Shown one piece after another: positions 1 through 11,522 of a stretch of 64,000 bases of DNA. A program made the translations under genes and the position numbers. Each line of letters begins with the position of its first letter. Within the stretch, counting starts at the first letter, position 1. Source of the stretch: Erwinia oleae (GTDB lineage Bacteria > Pseudomonadota > Gammaproteobacteria > Enterobacterales > Enterobacteriaceae); the NCBI RefSeq assembly GCF_000770305.1, contig NZ_JNVB01000004.1, positions 1 through 64,000 on the forward strand. Direction: 5' to 3'. The notes under the pieces are model-generated. The model saw nothing but the letters and a program-made list of their open reading frames with translations, was not told where the DNA came from and did not search any database.

Positions 1-164
1 TAGTTGCCTTTGCTGCTTGGCTTGATGTCGGGAGAGTAGTCGCCCGGCGCATGGCGCTGGACAACTTCAACCACTTGATCAACCAGTTCTGGCTGCGCCA
101 GACCCATGACTTTGTAGGTAAAAGGCGTGGGGAATTCGAGCAGTTCTTTAAGATTGGTTTTCAT
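1..164 (-). CDS. ybeD: YbeD, DUF493 family protein (5' part only)
   Basis: Only the first 54 codons lie in the window and the reading frame runs off the left edge. The N-terminus begins [20 protein letters not shown], which matches E. coli YbeD (87 aa, ACT-like fold, function unclear). The ATG at 164 follows a GGAG-containing stretch. It is the last gene seen of the minus-strand block, downstream of dacA, but a terminator hairpin separates the two, so read-through from dacA should be limited. Identity is firm; function of the family is not established. Confidence 0.9.
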   Translation of the reverse strand, partial: MKTNLKELLEFPTPFTYKVMGLAQPELVDQVVEVVQRHAPGDYSPDIKPSSKGN

Positions 165-181
165 AGGGGCTCCGGTAACGC

Positions 182-212
182 CAAAACAAAGACTCCTGCC
201 GCAGCAGGAGTC
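182..212 (-). terminator. Rho-independent terminator after dacA
   Basis: On the minus strand a 9-bp perfect stem (GACTCCTGC / GCAGGAGTC, 191-212, loop of four) is followed by TTTGTTTTGG. It lies between the dacA stop and the ybeD start. Confidence 0.8.
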
Positions 213-272
213 TGAATATACCACAGATATGGTGGCGTGGAGCACGAAATCAAGAGGGGCTGGCTGCCCCGA

Positions 273-1484
273 TCAACCAAACCAGTGATGGAACATCAGC
301 TTGATATAGTCAACGATGCGGCCGAAGAATCCGCCTTCAGGCATGTCATTCAGCACCACCAGCGGATGCTGTTCAATGGTTTTGCCGTCAAGCTGGAAGT
401 TAATACTGCCGACAACCTGATTTTTCTTCAGCGGCGCGTGCAGTTCAGTATTACTCAGCGTGTAACTTGCCTTCAGGTCTTTCATCCGGCCGCGTGGAAT
501 GGTCAGATAGACATCTTTTTCCACGCCCAGCTGTACGCGATCGCTGTTGCCAAACCAGACCGGCTCGGACGCAAACTCTTTGCCTGCTTTGAGCGGGGCA
601 ACGGTTTCAAAGAAGCGGAAGCCCCAGGTCAGCAGCTTTTTGCTTTCGGTTTCACGTCCTTTGTAGGTATGACCGCCCATTACCGCCGAGATCAGACGCA
701 TCTGGCCTTCGGTTGCGGAAGCAACCAGATTGTAGCCTGCGGCTTCAGTATGCCCGGTTTTAATGCCGTCAACGTGCAGGCTGGTATCCCAGAGCAGGCC
801 GTTGCGGTTGGTCTGACGGATATTGTTGAAGGTAAACTCTTTCTCTCTGTAGACCGCGTATTCGTCCGGCACGTCGCGGATCAGCGACTGACCAATCAGC
901 GCCATGTCGCGTGCAGAGCTGTACTGTCCTTCCGCGTCCAGGCCGTGAACGGTCTGGAAATGCGTGTTTTGCAGGCCCAGCGCTTTTACGTAGTTGTTCA
1001 TCAGGCCGACAAAGGCATCCTGACTACCGGCAACATAGTCCGCCATCGCCACGCAGGCGTCGTTGCCCGACTGAAGCACGATGCCGCGTGTCAGCTGCGA
1101 AACCGGTACGCGGTCGCCGGGTTTGAGAAACATCAGTGAGGAGCCTTTAAAGACCGGGTTGCCGGTTGCCCAGGCGTCTTTACCTACGGTCACCACATCT
1201 TCCTGATGAATTTTACCCGCTTTAACCGCCTGGCCAATCACGTAGCTGGTCATCATTTTTGTCAGGCTGGCAGGATCGCGACGCGCATCGGCATTTTTTT
1301 CTGCCAGCACTTTGCCCGAGTTGTAGTCGATCAGGACGTAAGCTTCAGCGTCAATATCCGGAACGCCCGGGATCATGGTTTTGATATTGACGTCGTCGGC
1401 GTGAGCGAAAGTGGTCAGGCTGAGCGCAATCAGCGATCCTGCCGTCAGGCGTTTGATCAGTAGGGAAGAGGTGAAATTGTTCAT
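273..1484 (-). CDS. dacA: D-alanyl-D-alanine carboxypeptidase DacA (PBP5)
   Basis: PBP5 removes the terminal D-Ala from peptidoglycan pentapeptides in the periplasm and helps set cell shape. The 403-aa product starts with a Sec signal peptide ending near THAHA-type residues (TFAHA), then the peptidase S11 domain with the three active-site motifs SLTK (in [10 protein letters not shown]), SGN (in LQSGNDAC) and KTG (in GIKTGHT). It ends with an amphipathic helix ([10 protein letters not shown]) identical to the E. coli membrane anchor. An in-frame ATG seven codons upstream (1505) has no ribosome binding site and no homology; 1484 gives the family N-terminus. It has its own promoter, so it is probably not co-transcribed with rlpA. 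Confidence 0.96.
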   Translation of the reverse strand: MNNFTSSLLIKRLTAGSLIALSLTTFAHADDVNIKTMIPGVPDIDAEAYVLIDYNSGKVLAEKNADARRDPASLTKMMTSYVIGQAVKAGKIHQEDVVTVGKDAWATGNPVFKGSSLMFLKPGDRVPVSQLTRGIVLQSGNDACVAMADYVAGSQDAFVGLMNNYVKALGLQNTHFQTVHGLDAEGQYSSARDMALIGQSLIRDVPDEYAVYREKEFTFNNIRQTNRNGLLWDTSLHVDGIKTGHTEAAGYNLVASATEGQMRLISAVMGGHTYKGRETESKKLLTWGFRFFETVAPLKAGKEFASEPVWFGNSDRVQLGVEKDVYLTIPRGRMKDLKASYTLSNTELHAPLKKNQVVGSINFQLDGKTIEQHPLVVLNDMPEGGFFGRIVDYIKLMFHHWFG

Positions 1485-1529
1485 GTTAAGGACTACAACA
1501 TCCATGGGCTGAGTTAAAAAAAGTGACTC

Positions 1530-1538
1530 ACTATAGCA
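1530..1538 (-). promoter_or_regulatory. Extended -10 promoter of dacA
   Basis: The minus strand carries TGCTATAGT, an extended -10 (TGn plus TATAGT), about 45 nt before the dacA ATG. No good -35 is visible, as expected for this promoter type. The gap 1485-1627 between dacA and rlpA shows nothing else I can support. Confidence 0.5.
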
Positions 1539-1627
1539 AAAGCCGTAACGCCCGGCATCCGTCTTTATCGGCAGTATGTAACAGGTTTAGTCGGCCGGTG
1601 ACGGCATGCCGGAGCAGTTTGCCTCTG

Positions 1628-2713
1628 CTAAGGGGCGGCGGTGATAAAAGATTGCTGCTGCGCTTCGTTAAGCAAGCGCTGCTGAAGCGCAGCGGCCTGC
1701 TGGCGAGAAGAGAAACGGCCGAGCTGAACCCGATAGACGTTGCCCTGATTGCTGACTGCGCCAGGCACGCCGAATTTGTCGCTCAGCGATGTCTTTAACT
1801 GCTGGGCGCGTGCGCTATCGCTGAGCGCGCCGACCTGTACCGACCAGCCGCTGCCAGAGGCGGCTGGCTTGCTGTCAGCAACAGGCGCCGCAACCGGTGC
1901 AGCAGCAACGGCGGGCGCAGCGGCAGGCGCAGGCTCACTGCTTTCCAGCACGCCAGCGCGCAGAGGCTGCGCCGCGCCTAAAAAGCCGCTGGAACGCACC
2001 GGCGCACCCATTTCGTCACCGGCGGGGTTGCCGTTATCTACCGGATGAGCTTCCGCCTCAGGTTGCGCTGGCGCAGTTTGTGACGCGTCGCCGCCCAATG
2101 TGGTCATGCCGCCGGCAAGGTCAGGGCGGGGCGGCAGGGCATAGCTCTGTTTCGCCACGGTCGTGCCGATGGTGCCGGGGCCGGACAGCGTGCCGTCAGG
2201 CGCGACGTTGATAAAGTCCACCTTCACACGCGTATTATTAGAGATATTCAGGCGATCGCCAGCGGCGCGGGAGAGGTCGATAATCCGCCCCGGCGTGTAA
2301 GGGCCGCGATCGTTCACGCGTACTACGATCTGACGGCCGTTAGCAAGATTGGTTACACGAACATAGCTGGGCAGCGGCAAGGTGGGATGCGCGGCAGTCA
2401 GCGCATCGGGATCAAACTGTTCGCCTGTCGCCGTACGGCTGCCGTTGGCCTCTTCGCCATACCAGGTCGCCAGGCCGGTTTCGCTAAAATTAGCGGGATC
2501 TTTAACAATACGATAGGTTTTACCGTTGACGCTGTAGTCCTGCTGCGTAGCCGGATTGACCGGTTCATAGCGCGGTTCAACACCGCCGATTTCCACCACC
2601 GGCCCGTTATAGGCAGGCTGCTGGCTCTGCTGCACAGGCGCCTGCTGCTCATTTGTAGTACAGGCTGCCAGCAGTGCCGACGCCAGGCCAATCCAAAGCC
2701 AATCCTTACGCAT
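1628..2713 (-). CDS. rlpA: Septal ring lytic transglycosylase / rare lipoprotein A
   Basis: Product of 361 aa, the same size as E. coli RlpA (362). It has a lipoprotein signal with lipobox LLAAC (Cys near residue 18), a double-psi beta-barrel domain in the middle (GLATWYGEEANGSRTATGEQ and VRVNDRGPYTPGRIIDLS motifs), a long Ala/Pro-rich linker (about residues 190-285) and a C-terminal SPOR domain (GWSVQVGALSDSARAQQL). SPOR domains bind denuded glycan at the division septum. The gene follows mrdB by 12 bp in the mrdA-mrdB-rlpA operon. In some bacteria RlpA cleaves denuded glycans; in E. coli activity is less clear, so enzyme activity here is inferred. Confidence 0.95.
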   Translation of the reverse strand: MRKDWLWIGLASALLAACTTNEQQAPVQQSQQPAYNGPVVEIGGVEPRYEPVNPATQQDYSVNGKTYRIVKDPANFSETGLATWYGEEANGSRTATGEQFDPDALTAAHPTLPLPSYVRVTNLANGRQIVVRVNDRGPYTPGRIIDLSRAAGDRLNISNNTRVKVDFINVAPDGTLSGPGTIGTTVAKQSYALPPRPDLAGGMTTLGGDASQTAPAQPEAEAHPVDNGNPAGDEMGAPVRSSGFLGAAQPLRAGVLESSEPAPAAAPAVAAAPVAAPVADSKPAASGSGWSVQVGALSDSARAQQLKTSLSDKFGVPGAVSNQGNVYRVQLGRFSSRQQAAALQQRLLNEAQQQSFITAAP

Positions 2714-2725
2714 GTTTAAGCCTCT

Positions 2726-3838
2726 TTAAACGCTTTTCGACAATAGTTTCCGGTGGGTATGAATCGACATAATAATGCCAAACCCGGCCATCAGCACAAT
2801 TAAAGCAGAGCCTCCGTAGCTGACCAGCGGCAGAGGAACGCCTACCACCGGCAGAATGCCGCTGACCATGCCAATATTAACAAAAACATACACAAAGAAA
2901 ATGAGCATCAGCCCGCCCGCCATCACGCGCCCAAAGGTGGTTTGCGCCCGCGCCGCCATCACCAGCCCACGCATAATCAGCAGCACGTAGAGTATCAGCA
3001 GAACCAGTACGCCGACCAGGCCAAGCTCTTCGGCTAACACGGCAAATATAAAGTCGGTGTGGCGCTCGGGTAAAAACTCAAGCTGCGACTGGGTGCCGTG
3101 CAGCCAGCCTTTGCCGCGCAGGCCGCCTGAACCAATAGCAATTTTCGACTGAATAATATGATAGCCCGCACCCAGCGGATCGGTTTCCGGATCGAGCAGC
3201 ATCATCACGCGAGCGCGCTGATAGTCGTGCATCAGGAAGAACCAGAGCACCGGTATGAATGCGGCCACCAGCAGAACCGCAACGGCAATCAGTTTCCAGC
3301 TCATGCCGGAAAGAAACAACACAAACAGGCCGGAAGCGGCAATCAGGATCGACGTACCGAGATCCGGCTGTGCCGCGACCAGCAGCGTAGGCATAAAGAT
3401 CAGCACCAGCGCGATGGCGGTGTTTTTGAGAGTCGGCGGGCATACGTCACGGTTAATAAAACGTGCCACCATCAGCGGCACGGCGATTTTGGCAATCTCC
3501 GAAGGCTGGAAGCGAACCACGCCAAGATCCAGCCAGCGCTGCGCGCCTTTACTGATGTGACCAAACGCATCCACCGCAATCAGCAATATTACACAGACAA
3601 TATAGAGGTAGGGCGCCCAGCCCTCGTAGACGCGCGGCGGAATTTGCGCCATCACCATCATGACCACAAAGCCCATCGCAATCTGACCGATTTTGCGCTC
3701 CATCATGCCTGGATCCTGCCCGCTGGCGCTCCAGATCACCAATCCACTGTAAATCAGCAGCGCGGCGATGAGGATTAAAAACGTCGGATCGACGTGAATT
3801 TTAGCCCAGATCGTGCGTTTTTGATGACGATCGTTCAT
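2726..3838 (-). CDS. mrdB: Peptidoglycan glycosyltransferase RodA (SEDS family)
   Basis: RodA polymerises glycan strands from lipid II in the elongasome, paired with PBP2. The 370-aa product equals E. coli RodA in length, has about ten hydrophobic segments, and carries SEDS signatures such as [20 protein letters not shown] and the C-terminal [16 protein letters not shown]. It starts 2 bp after the mrdA stop, so translational coupling of the pair is likely. Confidence 0.97.
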   Translation of the reverse strand: MNDRHQKRTIWAKIHVDPTFLILIAALLIYSGLVIWSASGQDPGMMERKIGQIAMGFVVMMVMAQIPPRVYEGWAPYLYIVCVILLIAVDAFGHISKGAQRWLDLGVVRFQPSEIAKIAVPLMVARFINRDVCPPTLKNTAIALVLIFMPTLLVAAQPDLGTSILIAASGLFVLFLSGMSWKLIAVAVLLVAAFIPVLWFFLMHDYQRARVMMLLDPETDPLGAGYHIIQSKIAIGSGGLRGKGWLHGTQSQLEFLPERHTDFIFAVLAEELGLVGVLVLLILYVLLIMRGLVMAARAQTTFGRVMAGGLMLIFFVYVFVNIGMVSGILPVVGVPLPLVSYGGSALIVLMAGFGIIMSIHTHRKLLSKSV

Positions 3839-3840
3839 CG

Positions 3841-5745
3841 TTATTCACCTTCATAGCCTGGCGGCACCGGAGCAGCGTCAGGCAGGTTAGTGTTGTTATC
3901 GCCCAGCATGATGTGGTCGAGGATCTGGCGCATAATGGTGCCTACTGCCGGGCCGGCGCCGCCGTTTTCGAGGATCATCGTTACCGCCACGCGGGGTTTA
4001 TCGTAAGGGGCAAAAGCGGTCATCAGCTTATGATCGCGCAAGTGTTCCGCTATCTTGTGCGCATTATAGGTTTCATTTGCCTTCAGGCCGTAAACCTGAG
4101 CGGTACCGGACTTGGCGGCGATTTTATAAGGTGCATCCTGAAAGCTCTTCCGCGCCGTGCCGTTAGGACGATTCGCCACACCATACATGCCATCTTTCGC
4201 AATTTCCCAGTAGCCGGAGTGGACATCGGCAACGGGCGGCTCGGCCGGCTCACGCCAGGGCACTTTCACATTACTGACAACTCTCGACATCATCAGGTGC
4301 GGCGTTTTAATGACACCGTCGTTAATCAGGATCATCATTGCCTTATTCATCTGCACCGGCGTCGCCGTCCAGTAACCCTGGCCGATACCCACCGGGATGG
4401 TGTCGCCCTGATACCACGGTTTTTTGTAGCGCTTCATTTTCCATTCGCGCGTCGGCATGTTGCCCGGCGTCTCTTCCGTCAAATCGATGCCGGAAAGCTT
4501 GCCGTAGCCGAATTTAGTCATCCATGAGGAGAGGCGGTCGATGCCCATATCGTACGCTACCTGATAGAAGAAGGTGTCCGCGGACTCTTCCAGCGATTTT
4601 GTGACGTTCAGACGACCGTGACCCCAGTGTTTCCAGTCGCGGAAACGTTTCTCAGAGCCCGGCAGCTGCCACCAGCCGGGATCGAACAGGCTGGTATTGC
4701 GGTTAATGACGCCGCTGGTCAGGGCAGAAACGGCAATATAGGGCTTCACCGTCGATGCCGGCGGGTAAGCGCCTTGCGTGGTGCGGTTAATCAATGGACG
4801 GTTAGGGTCGTTTAGCAGCCTGTTATAATCTTTGCTGCTGATGCCGTCCACAAACAGGTTAGGGTCGTAGCTGGGTGTGGAAACCAGCGCCAGAATGTCG
4901 CCATTACGCGGATCGGTCACCACCACCGCGGCGCGGCTGCCCGCCAGCAGCGTCTCAATATACTGTTGCAGCTTCAGATCGATGGTCAGGTAAATATCCT
5001 GCCCGGCCTGCGGCGACTGCTCGTGCAATTGACGGATTACCCGGCCGCGGTTGTTAACCTCGACCTCTTCATAACCGGTTTTGCCGTGCAGGGTGTCTTC
5101 GTAATAGCGTTCAATGCCGAGCTTGCCGATATCATGCGTGGCGGCGTAATTAGGCCATTTTCCCTCTTTATCGAGGCGCTCAACGTCGCGATCGTTGATT
5201 TTCGACACATAACCCAGAACGTGGGTGAGGGCGGAATTATAGGGATAGTAGCGGCGCTGATAGCCTTTGACTTCGACGCCGGGGAAAGCGTACTGGTTAA
5301 CCGCGAAGCGCGCCACCTGAACATCATTCAGGCCGGTTTTCAACGGAATAGAGGTGAACCGACGTGAGCGCTTGCGTTCTGTTTCAAACGCGGCCAAATC
5401 GTCGTCGCTGAGATCGACAACAGGCCGCAGCGCCTCAAGAGTCTGCTTGAGGTTATCCACTTTTTCCGGCACCAGTTCCAGCTGATAAATGGTGCGGTTG
5501 AGCGCCAGCGGAATGCCGTTACGATCGAAAATAATGCCGCGACTCGGCGCCACTGGCACCAGCTTGATACGATTCGCGTTAGATCGCGTGCTGTAGTCGC
5601 TGTAACGAAGTATCTGAAGATGATAAAGATTAACCACCAGCACGCCGGAGAGCAGCAAAATGCCCAAAAATGCGATCAGCGCCCGGCGAACAAACAGCGT
5701 CTGTTCAGCGGTATAGTCACGAAATGAGTTGCGTTGTAATTTCAT
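3841..5745 (-). CDS. mrdA: Penicillin-binding protein 2 (transpeptidase of elongation)
   Basis: PBP2 cross-links new peptidoglycan during cell elongation together with RodA. The 634-aa protein has one N-terminal membrane anchor (about residues 22-45), a dimerisation/pedestal domain and a C-terminal transpeptidase domain. The active-site serine lies in PPASTVKPY (about residue 330), with the KSGTAQV motif near residue 545. Length matches E. coli (633). It opens the mrdA-mrdB-rlpA group and follows rlmH by 34 bp. Confidence 0.97.
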   Translation of the reverse strand: MKLQRNSFRDYTAEQTLFVRRALIAFLGILLLSGVLVVNLYHLQILRYSDYSTRSNANRIKLVPVAPSRGIIFDRNGIPLALNRTIYQLELVPEKVDNLKQTLEALRPVVDLSDDDLAAFETERKRSRRFTSIPLKTGLNDVQVARFAVNQYAFPGVEVKGYQRRYYPYNSALTHVLGYVSKINDRDVERLDKEGKWPNYAATHDIGKLGIERYYEDTLHGKTGYEEVEVNNRGRVIRQLHEQSPQAGQDIYLTIDLKLQQYIETLLAGSRAAVVVTDPRNGDILALVSTPSYDPNLFVDGISSKDYNRLLNDPNRPLINRTTQGAYPPASTVKPYIAVSALTSGVINRNTSLFDPGWWQLPGSEKRFRDWKHWGHGRLNVTKSLEESADTFFYQVAYDMGIDRLSSWMTKFGYGKLSGIDLTEETPGNMPTREWKMKRYKKPWYQGDTIPVGIGQGYWTATPVQMNKAMMILINDGVIKTPHLMMSRVVSNVKVPWREPAEPPVADVHSGYWEIAKDGMYGVANRPNGTARKSFQDAPYKIAAKSGTAQVYGLKANETYNAHKIAEHLRDHKLMTAFAPYDKPRVAVTMILENGGAGPAVGTIMRQILDHIMLGDNNTNLPDAAPVPPGYEGE

Positions 5746-5779
5746 CCGCTGCTTAAGTATATCCGGTTAACCCTGTCGC

Positions 5780-6250
5780 CTATTCGCGATGATAAGGATG
5801 GTTCGCAGTAATGCTCCACGCGCGGTACAGGCTCTCGGCAACCAGCACCCGTACCAGCGGATGGGGCAGGGTCAGCGCAGAGAGAGACCAGCTTTGTTCC
5901 GCTGCGTCTTTGCAGGCGGGAGACAACCCTTCAGGGCCGCCGATCAGCAGGCTGACATCTCGTCCGTCCTGTTTCCAGCGTTCAAGCTGTTCAGCCAGAT
6001 ACGGCGTTTCCCATGACTGGCCGGGAATGTCCAGCGTGACGATACGGTTGCCTTTGCCGGTCGCCGCCAGCATCAATTCACCTTCTTTTTCCAGAATGCG
6101 CTTGATGTCTGCGTTTTTTCCACGCTTGCCGGCCGGTATTTCAACCAGCTCAAGCGGCATGTCTTTGGGAAAGCGACGCAGATATTCCATGAAGCCGGTT
6201 TGCACCCAATCCGGCATTTTCGTGCCGACGGCGATCAGTTGCAGCTTCAT
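5780..6250 (-). CDS. rlmH: 23S rRNA pseudouridine-1915 N3-methyltransferase RlmH
   Basis: RlmH methylates pseudouridine 1915 in helix 69 of 23S rRNA using S-adenosylmethionine. The 156-aa product (E. coli 155) is a minimal SPOUT methyltransferase; the knotted SAM site is visible as [14 protein letters not shown] and the C-terminal [18 protein letters not shown]. It starts 3 bp after rsfS, a second ribosome-related gene, and the two are very likely co-translated. Confidence 0.97.
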   Translation of the reverse strand: MKLQLIAVGTKMPDWVQTGFMEYLRRFPKDMPLELVEIPAGKRGKNADIKRILEKEGELMLAATGKGNRIVTLDIPGQSWETPYLAEQLERWKQDGRDVSLLIGGPEGLSPACKDAAEQSWSLSALTLPHPLVRVLVAESLYRAWSITANHPYHRE

Positions 6251-6253
6251 GGC

Positions 6254-6571
6254 TCAGCTCCAGAGCTTTTCAAGCTCATAGAGCTGGCGGCTCTCTTCCT
6301 GCATAACGTGCACAATAACGTCACCGAGATCGACAACAATCCAGTCAGCGGTTGCTTTACCGTCCACACCCAGCGGCCGTAATCCCGCAGCGCGGGACTC
6401 TTCCACAACATGCTCGGCAATCGAGGCCACGTGGCGCGTGGAAGTGCCGGTGCAGATAATCATGCAGTCGGTAATGCTGGATTTGCCCTGAACGTCTAAA
6501 GAGACGATATTCTGGCCTTTCAGATCGTCAATCTTATCAATGACGAAGTCTTGGAGTGCTTGACCTTGCAA
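6254..6571 (-). CDS. rsfS: Ribosomal silencing factor RsfS
   Basis: RsfS binds ribosomal protein uL14 and blocks subunit joining in starvation. The 105-aa product is as long as E. coli RsfS and shares the ends ([23 protein letters not shown]). The start is a TTG at 6571, chosen because it gives the family N-terminus MQGQALQ and is preceded by GAGGGGGAACCTT, a strong ribosome binding site. In E. coli cobC lies between nadD and rsfS; here the gap is only 62 bp with no gene. Confidence 0.95.
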   Translation of the reverse strand: MQGQALQDFVIDKIDDLKGQNIVSLDVQGKSSITDCMIICTGTSTRHVASIAEHVVEESRAAGLRPLGVDGKATADWIVVDLGDVIVHVMQEESRQLYELEKLWS

Positions 6572-6633
6572 AAGGTTCCCCCTCGGGTTTGTAAGTCTGA
6601 AACAGGACGATTTTTTCCGCGAACCCGGAAAAT

Positions 6634-7308
6634 TTAGCGGCGCAGTATACCATGAGGCACCGGGTTTCGATATAAACCCGCGTCATTGATGTAGGAGAGC
6701 ACGGCGGGCGGCAATAACGCATCACAGGACTGGTTCTGGTGAAGCCGCTGGCGAATTTCCGTTGCTGAGATGGCCAGCAGCGGCGTGGTCGCCAGAAAAA
6801 CCTTTCCGGCCGGGGAGGCATGTAGCAACTGCGGATCGACCGTCTGATGCTGTTGCAGCCAGCGCTGCATCTCAGTCGTTTCCAGCGTGCTGTTATAGCC
6901 AGGACGTTTGCAAACCAACAAATGACACACCTTAAGCAGATCCTGCCAGCGATGCCACTTATGTAAGCTTAGCAGTGAATCCTGCCCGATAATAAACGCC
7001 AGGGGTTGATCGTTTCCGCGCTCTGCCCGCAGCGCCGTTAACGTATCAATTGTCCAGGAAGGCGTTTCGCGCTGCATTTCGCGCAGGTCGACGTTAAAAA
7101 GTGGTGCATCGGCAACGGCCAGTCGCACCATTTCCGCACGCTGTTGCGATGACGCCTCTGGCTGAGGCCGATGCGGCGGCACGTTATTTGGCAGCAGCGT
7201 GACGCTCTTCAGACCGATCTGCGCGGCCAGCGCCTCAGCAGGTCTGAGATGGCCATAGTGAATGGGATCGAAAGTGCCGCCAAGAAGCGCATGAAGTGGC
7301 TCAGACAT
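6634..7308 (-). CDS. nadD: Nicotinate-nucleotide adenylyltransferase NadD
   Basis: NadD adenylates nicotinate mononucleotide to deamido-NAD in NAD synthesis. The nucleotidyltransferase motif [11 protein letters not shown] is at residues 10-20 and the C-terminal [10 protein letters not shown] is present. The 224-aa form is about 11 residues longer than E. coli NadD; the extra residues are at the C-terminus after LYRN. ATG 7308 is preferred to the adjacent GTG at 7311. The start overlaps the end of holA by 8 bp, so translation is probably coupled. Confidence 0.95.
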   Translation of the reverse strand: MSEPLHALLGGTFDPIHYGHLRPAEALAAQIGLKSVTLLPNNVPPHRPQPEASSQQRAEMVRLAVADAPLFNVDLREMQRETPSWTIDTLTALRAERGNDQPLAFIIGQDSLLSLHKWHRWQDLLKVCHLLVCKRPGYNSTLETTEMQRWLQQHQTVDPQLLHASPAGKVFLATTPLLAISATEIRQRLHQNQSCDALLPPAVLSYINDAGLYRNPVPHGILRR

Positions 7309-8332
7309 CACAAAAACTTTCCGGAAAAGAGGGGCTACAGAGCAGCAGCGTTAACGTTTCCAGTTCTGGCCACACGTCCTGGCCATAATCCTGTTTGAGG
7401 GAGATCTCAATGCGCGTCAGCAGGCTGATGGCCTGAGCAAGCTGCCTTGCCGATAATCGCTGAAGCGCCTCAGAAAACAGCGGTCGGCGATTCTGCCAGA
7501 CGCGATGTTTGTCAAACAGCGCTCTGAGCGGCGTGGTGGCGCTTTGGCGCTGAAGCGTCAGCAATGTCATCACCTCGCGTTGCAGCGTGCGTAGCAGAAT
7601 GACCGGCTCGCTATCCTCTGCCTTCATCTGCCTGAGAATATGCCTTGCCCGTTTGCTTTTTCCGGCCAGAAGCGCATCCACCCAGTGGAAAGGCGTGAAA
7701 TGCGCCGCATCGTTGACCGCTTCTTCAACTCTCGGCAGCGTGAGCTTGCCATCGGGCCAGAGCAATGAAAGGCGCTCCAGCGCCTGCGTCAGCGCCAACA
7801 GATTGCCCTCGTAACAGTAGCAAAGAAGCTGTGTGGCCGCGTCATCCAGCGTGAGTTTATACTTTTTCGCTCTGGCCGATACCCAGCGTGGAAGCTGCGC
7901 CGGTTCCGGCGTCTGGCACGGCACCATCACAGCCTGCGCGCTCAGTGCTTTGAACCAGGCGCTGTTTTCCTGGGCTTTGGTGATCTTCGCCGCGCGAAGC
8001 AGCAACAGAATATCAGCATGAAGCAGCGTGGAGAGCGTAACAAGCTGTTCGCTCATCGCTGCGTTTGGGCCATTTTCGGGGAGGGTGAGGAGCAGCGTCT
8101 GCCGGCTGGCAAACAGGCTCAGCGACTGACAAGCGGAAAAGATCGCTTCCCAATCGGTGTTGGCCTCAACCGCCATACTGAAATGTTCGGTGAAGCCCTG
8201 CTGCTGCGCGGCGTTGCGGACGGTATCCTGCGACTCCTGAAGCAACAGCGGCTCATTGCCGGTAAGAATATAACAGGCGCGCAGTCCTTCATTGAGCTGC
8301 GCGCCGAGCTGTTCGGGATAAACCCTGATCAT
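7301..8332 (-). CDS. holA: DNA polymerase III delta subunit
   Basis: Delta opens the beta clamp within the clamp loader. The 343-aa product matches E. coli HolA in length and start ([20 protein letters not shown]), with the conserved NEPLLLQES and the helical collar region at the C-terminus. The gene overlaps lptE by 4 bp (ATGA) at its start and nadD at its end, inside the leuS-lptE-holA-nadD string. Confidence 0.96.
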   Translation of the reverse strand: MIRVYPEQLGAQLNEGLRACYILTGNEPLLLQESQDTVRNAAQQQGFTEHFSMAVEANTDWEAIFSACQSLSLFASRQTLLLTLPENGPNAAMSEQLVTLSTLLHADILLLLRAAKITKAQENSAWFKALSAQAVMVPCQTPEPAQLPRWVSARAKKYKLTLDDAATQLLCYCYEGNLLALTQALERLSLLWPDGKLTLPRVEEAVNDAAHFTPFHWVDALLAGKSKRARHILRQMKAEDSEPVILLRTLQREVMTLLTLQRQSATTPLRALFDKHRVWQNRRPLFSEALQRLSARQLAQAISLLTRIEISLKQDYGQDVWPELETLTLLLCSPSFPESFCDV

Positions 8333-8925
8333 CTTGCCAGCGAGTTGTTGGGGAGCATCGATTCAGGCGAGTTCTCATCAACGGCCGCAGGCGTGGCATC
8401 CAGCGTATTGATCGAACTGTCATCCTCTGCGGCGTGTACCGTCAGCAGCTTACGCACCAGCTGTTGTGCGGCCTGAGCGCGCATTTCGCTGGTGATAATG
8501 GTCTGCTCCGAATCCTTCGCCAGCGCGGCCAGCGGGTTATCGAAGAACGAACGATAAACCGTCGCACTGATTGGATAGATGCCTTTATTCGGCACCAGAA
8601 CCTGTGCTCTGACCGTCATGACCAGCGAGTACTCCGCCGTTTTACCGTCCTGGAAAATCGAGGCCGTATCACGTCCCTGAGTTTCACCCAGCAGGCGCAG
8701 CGAAGGCACATCTTTGCGCAGCCCTGCATCATCCAGAATGGTAACGTCATTCAGGCGGAGCTGCTCACGAACGGCGCGGGTCAGCGGTCCGTAGGGGTCA
8801 CTGGTGTCCAGAATCATTGTTTTCATTTCAGGCGGTACAGACGTTGTACCGCGGAGATGAAAGCCACAGCCTGCGGTGATCAGCACCAGCAGAGTGACAA
8901 ACACAGAGATAATCGGATGTCGCAC
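8329..8925 (-). CDS. lptE: LPS assembly lipoprotein LptE
   Basis: LptE plugs the LptD barrel in the outer membrane and helps insert lipopolysaccharide. The 198-aa lipoprotein has a short signal with lipobox LITAGC (Cys about residue 20) and then GFHLRGTT. I choose the GTG at 8925 because AGGAGG ends four bases upstream and it gives the E. coli-like N-terminus; an ATG at 8940 and a TTG at 8943 in the same frame lack a ribosome binding site. The Ser/Glu-rich C-terminal tail is variable in the family. It begins 14 bp after the leuS stop. Confidence 0.94.
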   Translation of the reverse strand: MRHPIISVFVTLLVLITAGCGFHLRGTTSVPPEMKTMILDTSDPYGPLTRAVREQLRLNDVTILDDAGLRKDVPSLRLLGETQGRDTASIFQDGKTAEYSLVMTVRAQVLVPNKGIYPISATVYRSFFDNPLAALAKDSEQTIITSEMRAQAAQQLVRKLLTVHAAEDDSSINTLDATPAAVDENSPESMLPNNSLAR

Positions 8926-8939
8926 AGTTCCTCCTGACA

Positions 8940-11522
8940 TCAACCTACGACCAGATTTAATAGCTTGCCCGGTACGTAAATCACTTTACGGATGGTGACG
9001 CCAGCAAGATATTTGGCGACCAGATGTTCCTCTGCGGCACGCGCTTGCACCTGCTCCTGCGTGGCGTCCGCCGCAACGGTTATTTTGCCACGTACTTTAC
9101 CATTGACCTGTACAACAACCAGTATGGAATCTTCCACCATTGCCTGTTCGTCAGCTTCAGGCCAGGCGGCGTTATCGATATCTTCGATGCCGCCAAGCGT
9201 CTGCCACAGCGTAAAGCTGGCATGCGGCGTGAAAGGATAAAGCATACGGATAACGGCAAGCAGCGCTTCCTGCATCAGTGCGCGATCCTGCTCCGATTCT
9301 TGCGGCGCGCGCGCCAGTTTATTCATCAGCTCCATAATAGCGGCAATGGCCGTGTTGAAGGTCTGACGGCGTCCAATGTCATCGGAAACTTTAGCAATTG
9401 TTTTATGCAAATCGCGACGCAGTGATTTCTGTTCGTCGTTCAGACTCGCCACGTTTAATGCGGCGACGGCGCCTTTGCTGGTGTGTTCATACACCAGTTT
9501 CCAGACGCGTTTCAGGAACCGGTTAGCCCCTTCAACGCCTGACTCCTGCCACTCCAGCGTCATGTCGGCGGGGGAGGCGAACATCATAAACAGGCGAACG
9601 GTATCGGCGCCGTAACGCTCAACCATTACCTGCGGGTCGATACCGTTATTTTTCGACTTGGACATTTTGCTCATGCCCGCGTAAACCAGTTCACGGCCGG
9701 TCGTGTCGGTTGCTTTGACGATACGTCCTTTTTCGTCGCGTTCAACGGTGACGTCAACCGGAGAAACCCAATTGCGCTCGCCGTTCACGCCGTGATACCA
9801 GAACGCATCGGCCAGTACCATGCCCTGACACAGCAGGCGTTTGGCCGGTTCGTCAGACGTCACCAGGCCCGCATCGCGCAGCAGCTTATGATAAAAGCGA
9901 AAGTAGAGCAGGTGCATAATCGCGTGCTCAATACCGCCAACGTACTGATCGACCGGCAGCCAGTAATTGGCCGCAGCGGGATCCAGCATCCCTTGATCAT
10001 AGTCCGGGCAGGTATAGCGAGCGTAATACCACGACGATTCCATGAACGTATCGAAGGTGTCCGTTTCGCGCAGAGCGGGCTGGCCGTTTACGGTGGTCTT
10101 TGCCCACTCAGGATCGGCTTTAATGGGGCTGGTGATGCCGTCCATGGTGACGTCTTCCGGCAGAATGACCGGTAACTGATCTGCTGGCGTGGGCATCACC
10201 GTGCCGTCTTCCAGGGTTACCATTGGGATCGGCGCGCCCCAGTAGCGCTGACGGGACACACCCCAGTCGCGCAGTCGGTAGTTTACTTTGCGTTCGCCGA
10301 CGCCTTTCTCAGCCAGTTTGTCAGCAATTGCATTGAAGCCGTCTTGATAGGAAAGTCCGTCAAATTCACCTGAATTAAACAGCGTGCCTTTCTCTGTCAG
10401 CGCGGCTGCACTGATATCCGGTTCGCTGCCGTCGGCGGCGAGGATCACAGGCTTGATCGTAAGGTTATATTTGGTGGCGAACTCCCAGTCGCGCTGATCG
10501 TGGGCAGGAACCGCCATAACGGCACCCGTGCCGTACTCCATCAGCACGAAGTTGGCGACCCATACCGGCAGTCTTTCACCGCTCAGCGGATGCAGGGCGT
10601 ATAAACCGGTTGCCATGCCTTTTTTCTCCATGGTCGCCATTTCCGCTTCGGCGACTTTGGTATTGCGGCACTCGGCGATAAAGTCGGCCAGCGCTGGATT
10701 AGAGGCTGCCGCTTGCGCAGCCAGCGGGTGGCCAGCCGCAACGCCGAGATAGGTGGCGCCCATAAAAGTGTCGGGTCGCGTAGTGTAGACGGTCACCTTT
10801 TCGCTGCTTTCAGCGACGTCAAAGGTGATTTCAACGCCTTCTGAACGCCCAATCCAGTTACGCTGCATGGTTTTGACCTGCTCCGGCCAGCTCTCCAGCG
10901 TGTCCAGATCGTTGAGCAGTTCATCGGCGTAGGCGGTAATTTTGACAAACCACTGCGGGATCTCTTTACGCTCAACCGGCGTATCGCAGCGCCAGCAGCA
11001 GCCATCAATAACCTGTTCGTTCGCCAGCACCGTCTGGTCGTGAGGACACCAGTTAACGGCGGACGTTTTTTTGTAGACCAGACCTTTTTCATACAGGCGA
11101 GTAAAGAACCACTGTTCCCAGCGGTAATATTCAGGCTGACAGGTTGCCAGTTCACGGCTCCAGTCATAGCCAAAGCCCAGTAGCTTCAGCTGGTTTTTCA
11201 TGTAATCAATGTTGTCGTAGGTCCAGGGCGCGGGTGCGGTGTTGTTTTTTACCGCCGCGCCCTCAGCGGGCAGGCCAAAGGCATCCCAGCCGATAGGTTG
11301 CAGCACGTTTTTACCCAGCATGCGCTGGTAGCGGGAGATAACGTCGCCGATGGTGTAATTGCGTACGTGGCCCATATGCAGGCGGCCAGAAGGATAGGGC
11401 AGCATGGAGAGGCAGTAATACTTCTCTTTGCCTTCATCTTCCGTAACTTTAAAGGTTTGCTTCTCTTCCCAATGATGTTGAACGTGGGATTCTATCTCTT
11501 CCGGGCGGTATTGCTCTTGCAT
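8940..11522 (-). CDS. leuS: Leucyl-tRNA synthetase
   Basis: Class I synthetase charging tRNA-Leu in the cytoplasm; 860 aa, the same as E. coli LeuS. The HIGH-type signature is HMGH (in [13 protein letters not shown], about residue 50) and the KMSKS loop is present as [10 protein letters not shown] (about residue 620). The CP1 editing domain lies between (for example [16 protein letters not shown]). It heads the minus-strand run leuS-lptE-holA-nadD. Confidence 0.98.
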   Translation of the reverse strand: MQEQYRPEEIESHVQHHWEEKQTFKVTEDEGKEKYYCLSMLPYPSGRLHMGHVRNYTIGDVISRYQRMLGKNVLQPIGWDAFGLPAEGAAVKNNTAPAPWTYDNIDYMKNQLKLLGFGYDWSRELATCQPEYYRWEQWFFTRLYEKGLVYKKTSAVNWCPHDQTVLANEQVIDGCCWRCDTPVERKEIPQWFVKITAYADELLNDLDTLESWPEQVKTMQRNWIGRSEGVEITFDVAESSEKVTVYTTRPDTFMGATYLGVAAGHPLAAQAAASNPALADFIAECRNTKVAEAEMATMEKKGMATGLYALHPLSGERLPVWVANFVLMEYGTGAVMAVPAHDQRDWEFATKYNLTIKPVILAADGSEPDISAAALTEKGTLFNSGEFDGLSYQDGFNAIADKLAEKGVGERKVNYRLRDWGVSRQRYWGAPIPMVTLEDGTVMPTPADQLPVILPEDVTMDGITSPIKADPEWAKTTVNGQPALRETDTFDTFMESSWYYARYTCPDYDQGMLDPAAANYWLPVDQYVGGIEHAIMHLLYFRFYHKLLRDAGLVTSDEPAKRLLCQGMVLADAFWYHGVNGERNWVSPVDVTVERDEKGRIVKATDTTGRELVYAGMSKMSKSKNNGIDPQVMVERYGADTVRLFMMFASPADMTLEWQESGVEGANRFLKRVWKLVYEHTSKGAVAALNVASLNDEQKSLRRDLHKTIAKVSDDIGRRQTFNTAIAAIMELMNKLARAPQESEQDRALMQEALLAVIRMLYPFTPHASFTLWQTLGGIEDIDNAAWPEADEQAMVEDSILVVVQVNGKVRGKITVAADATQEQVQARAAEEHLVAKYLAGVTIRKVIYVPGKLLNLVVG

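Noticed and set aside
237-1139. 300-codon plus-strand frame over dacA
   Set aside because: Antisense to a complete PBP5 with all catalytic motifs.
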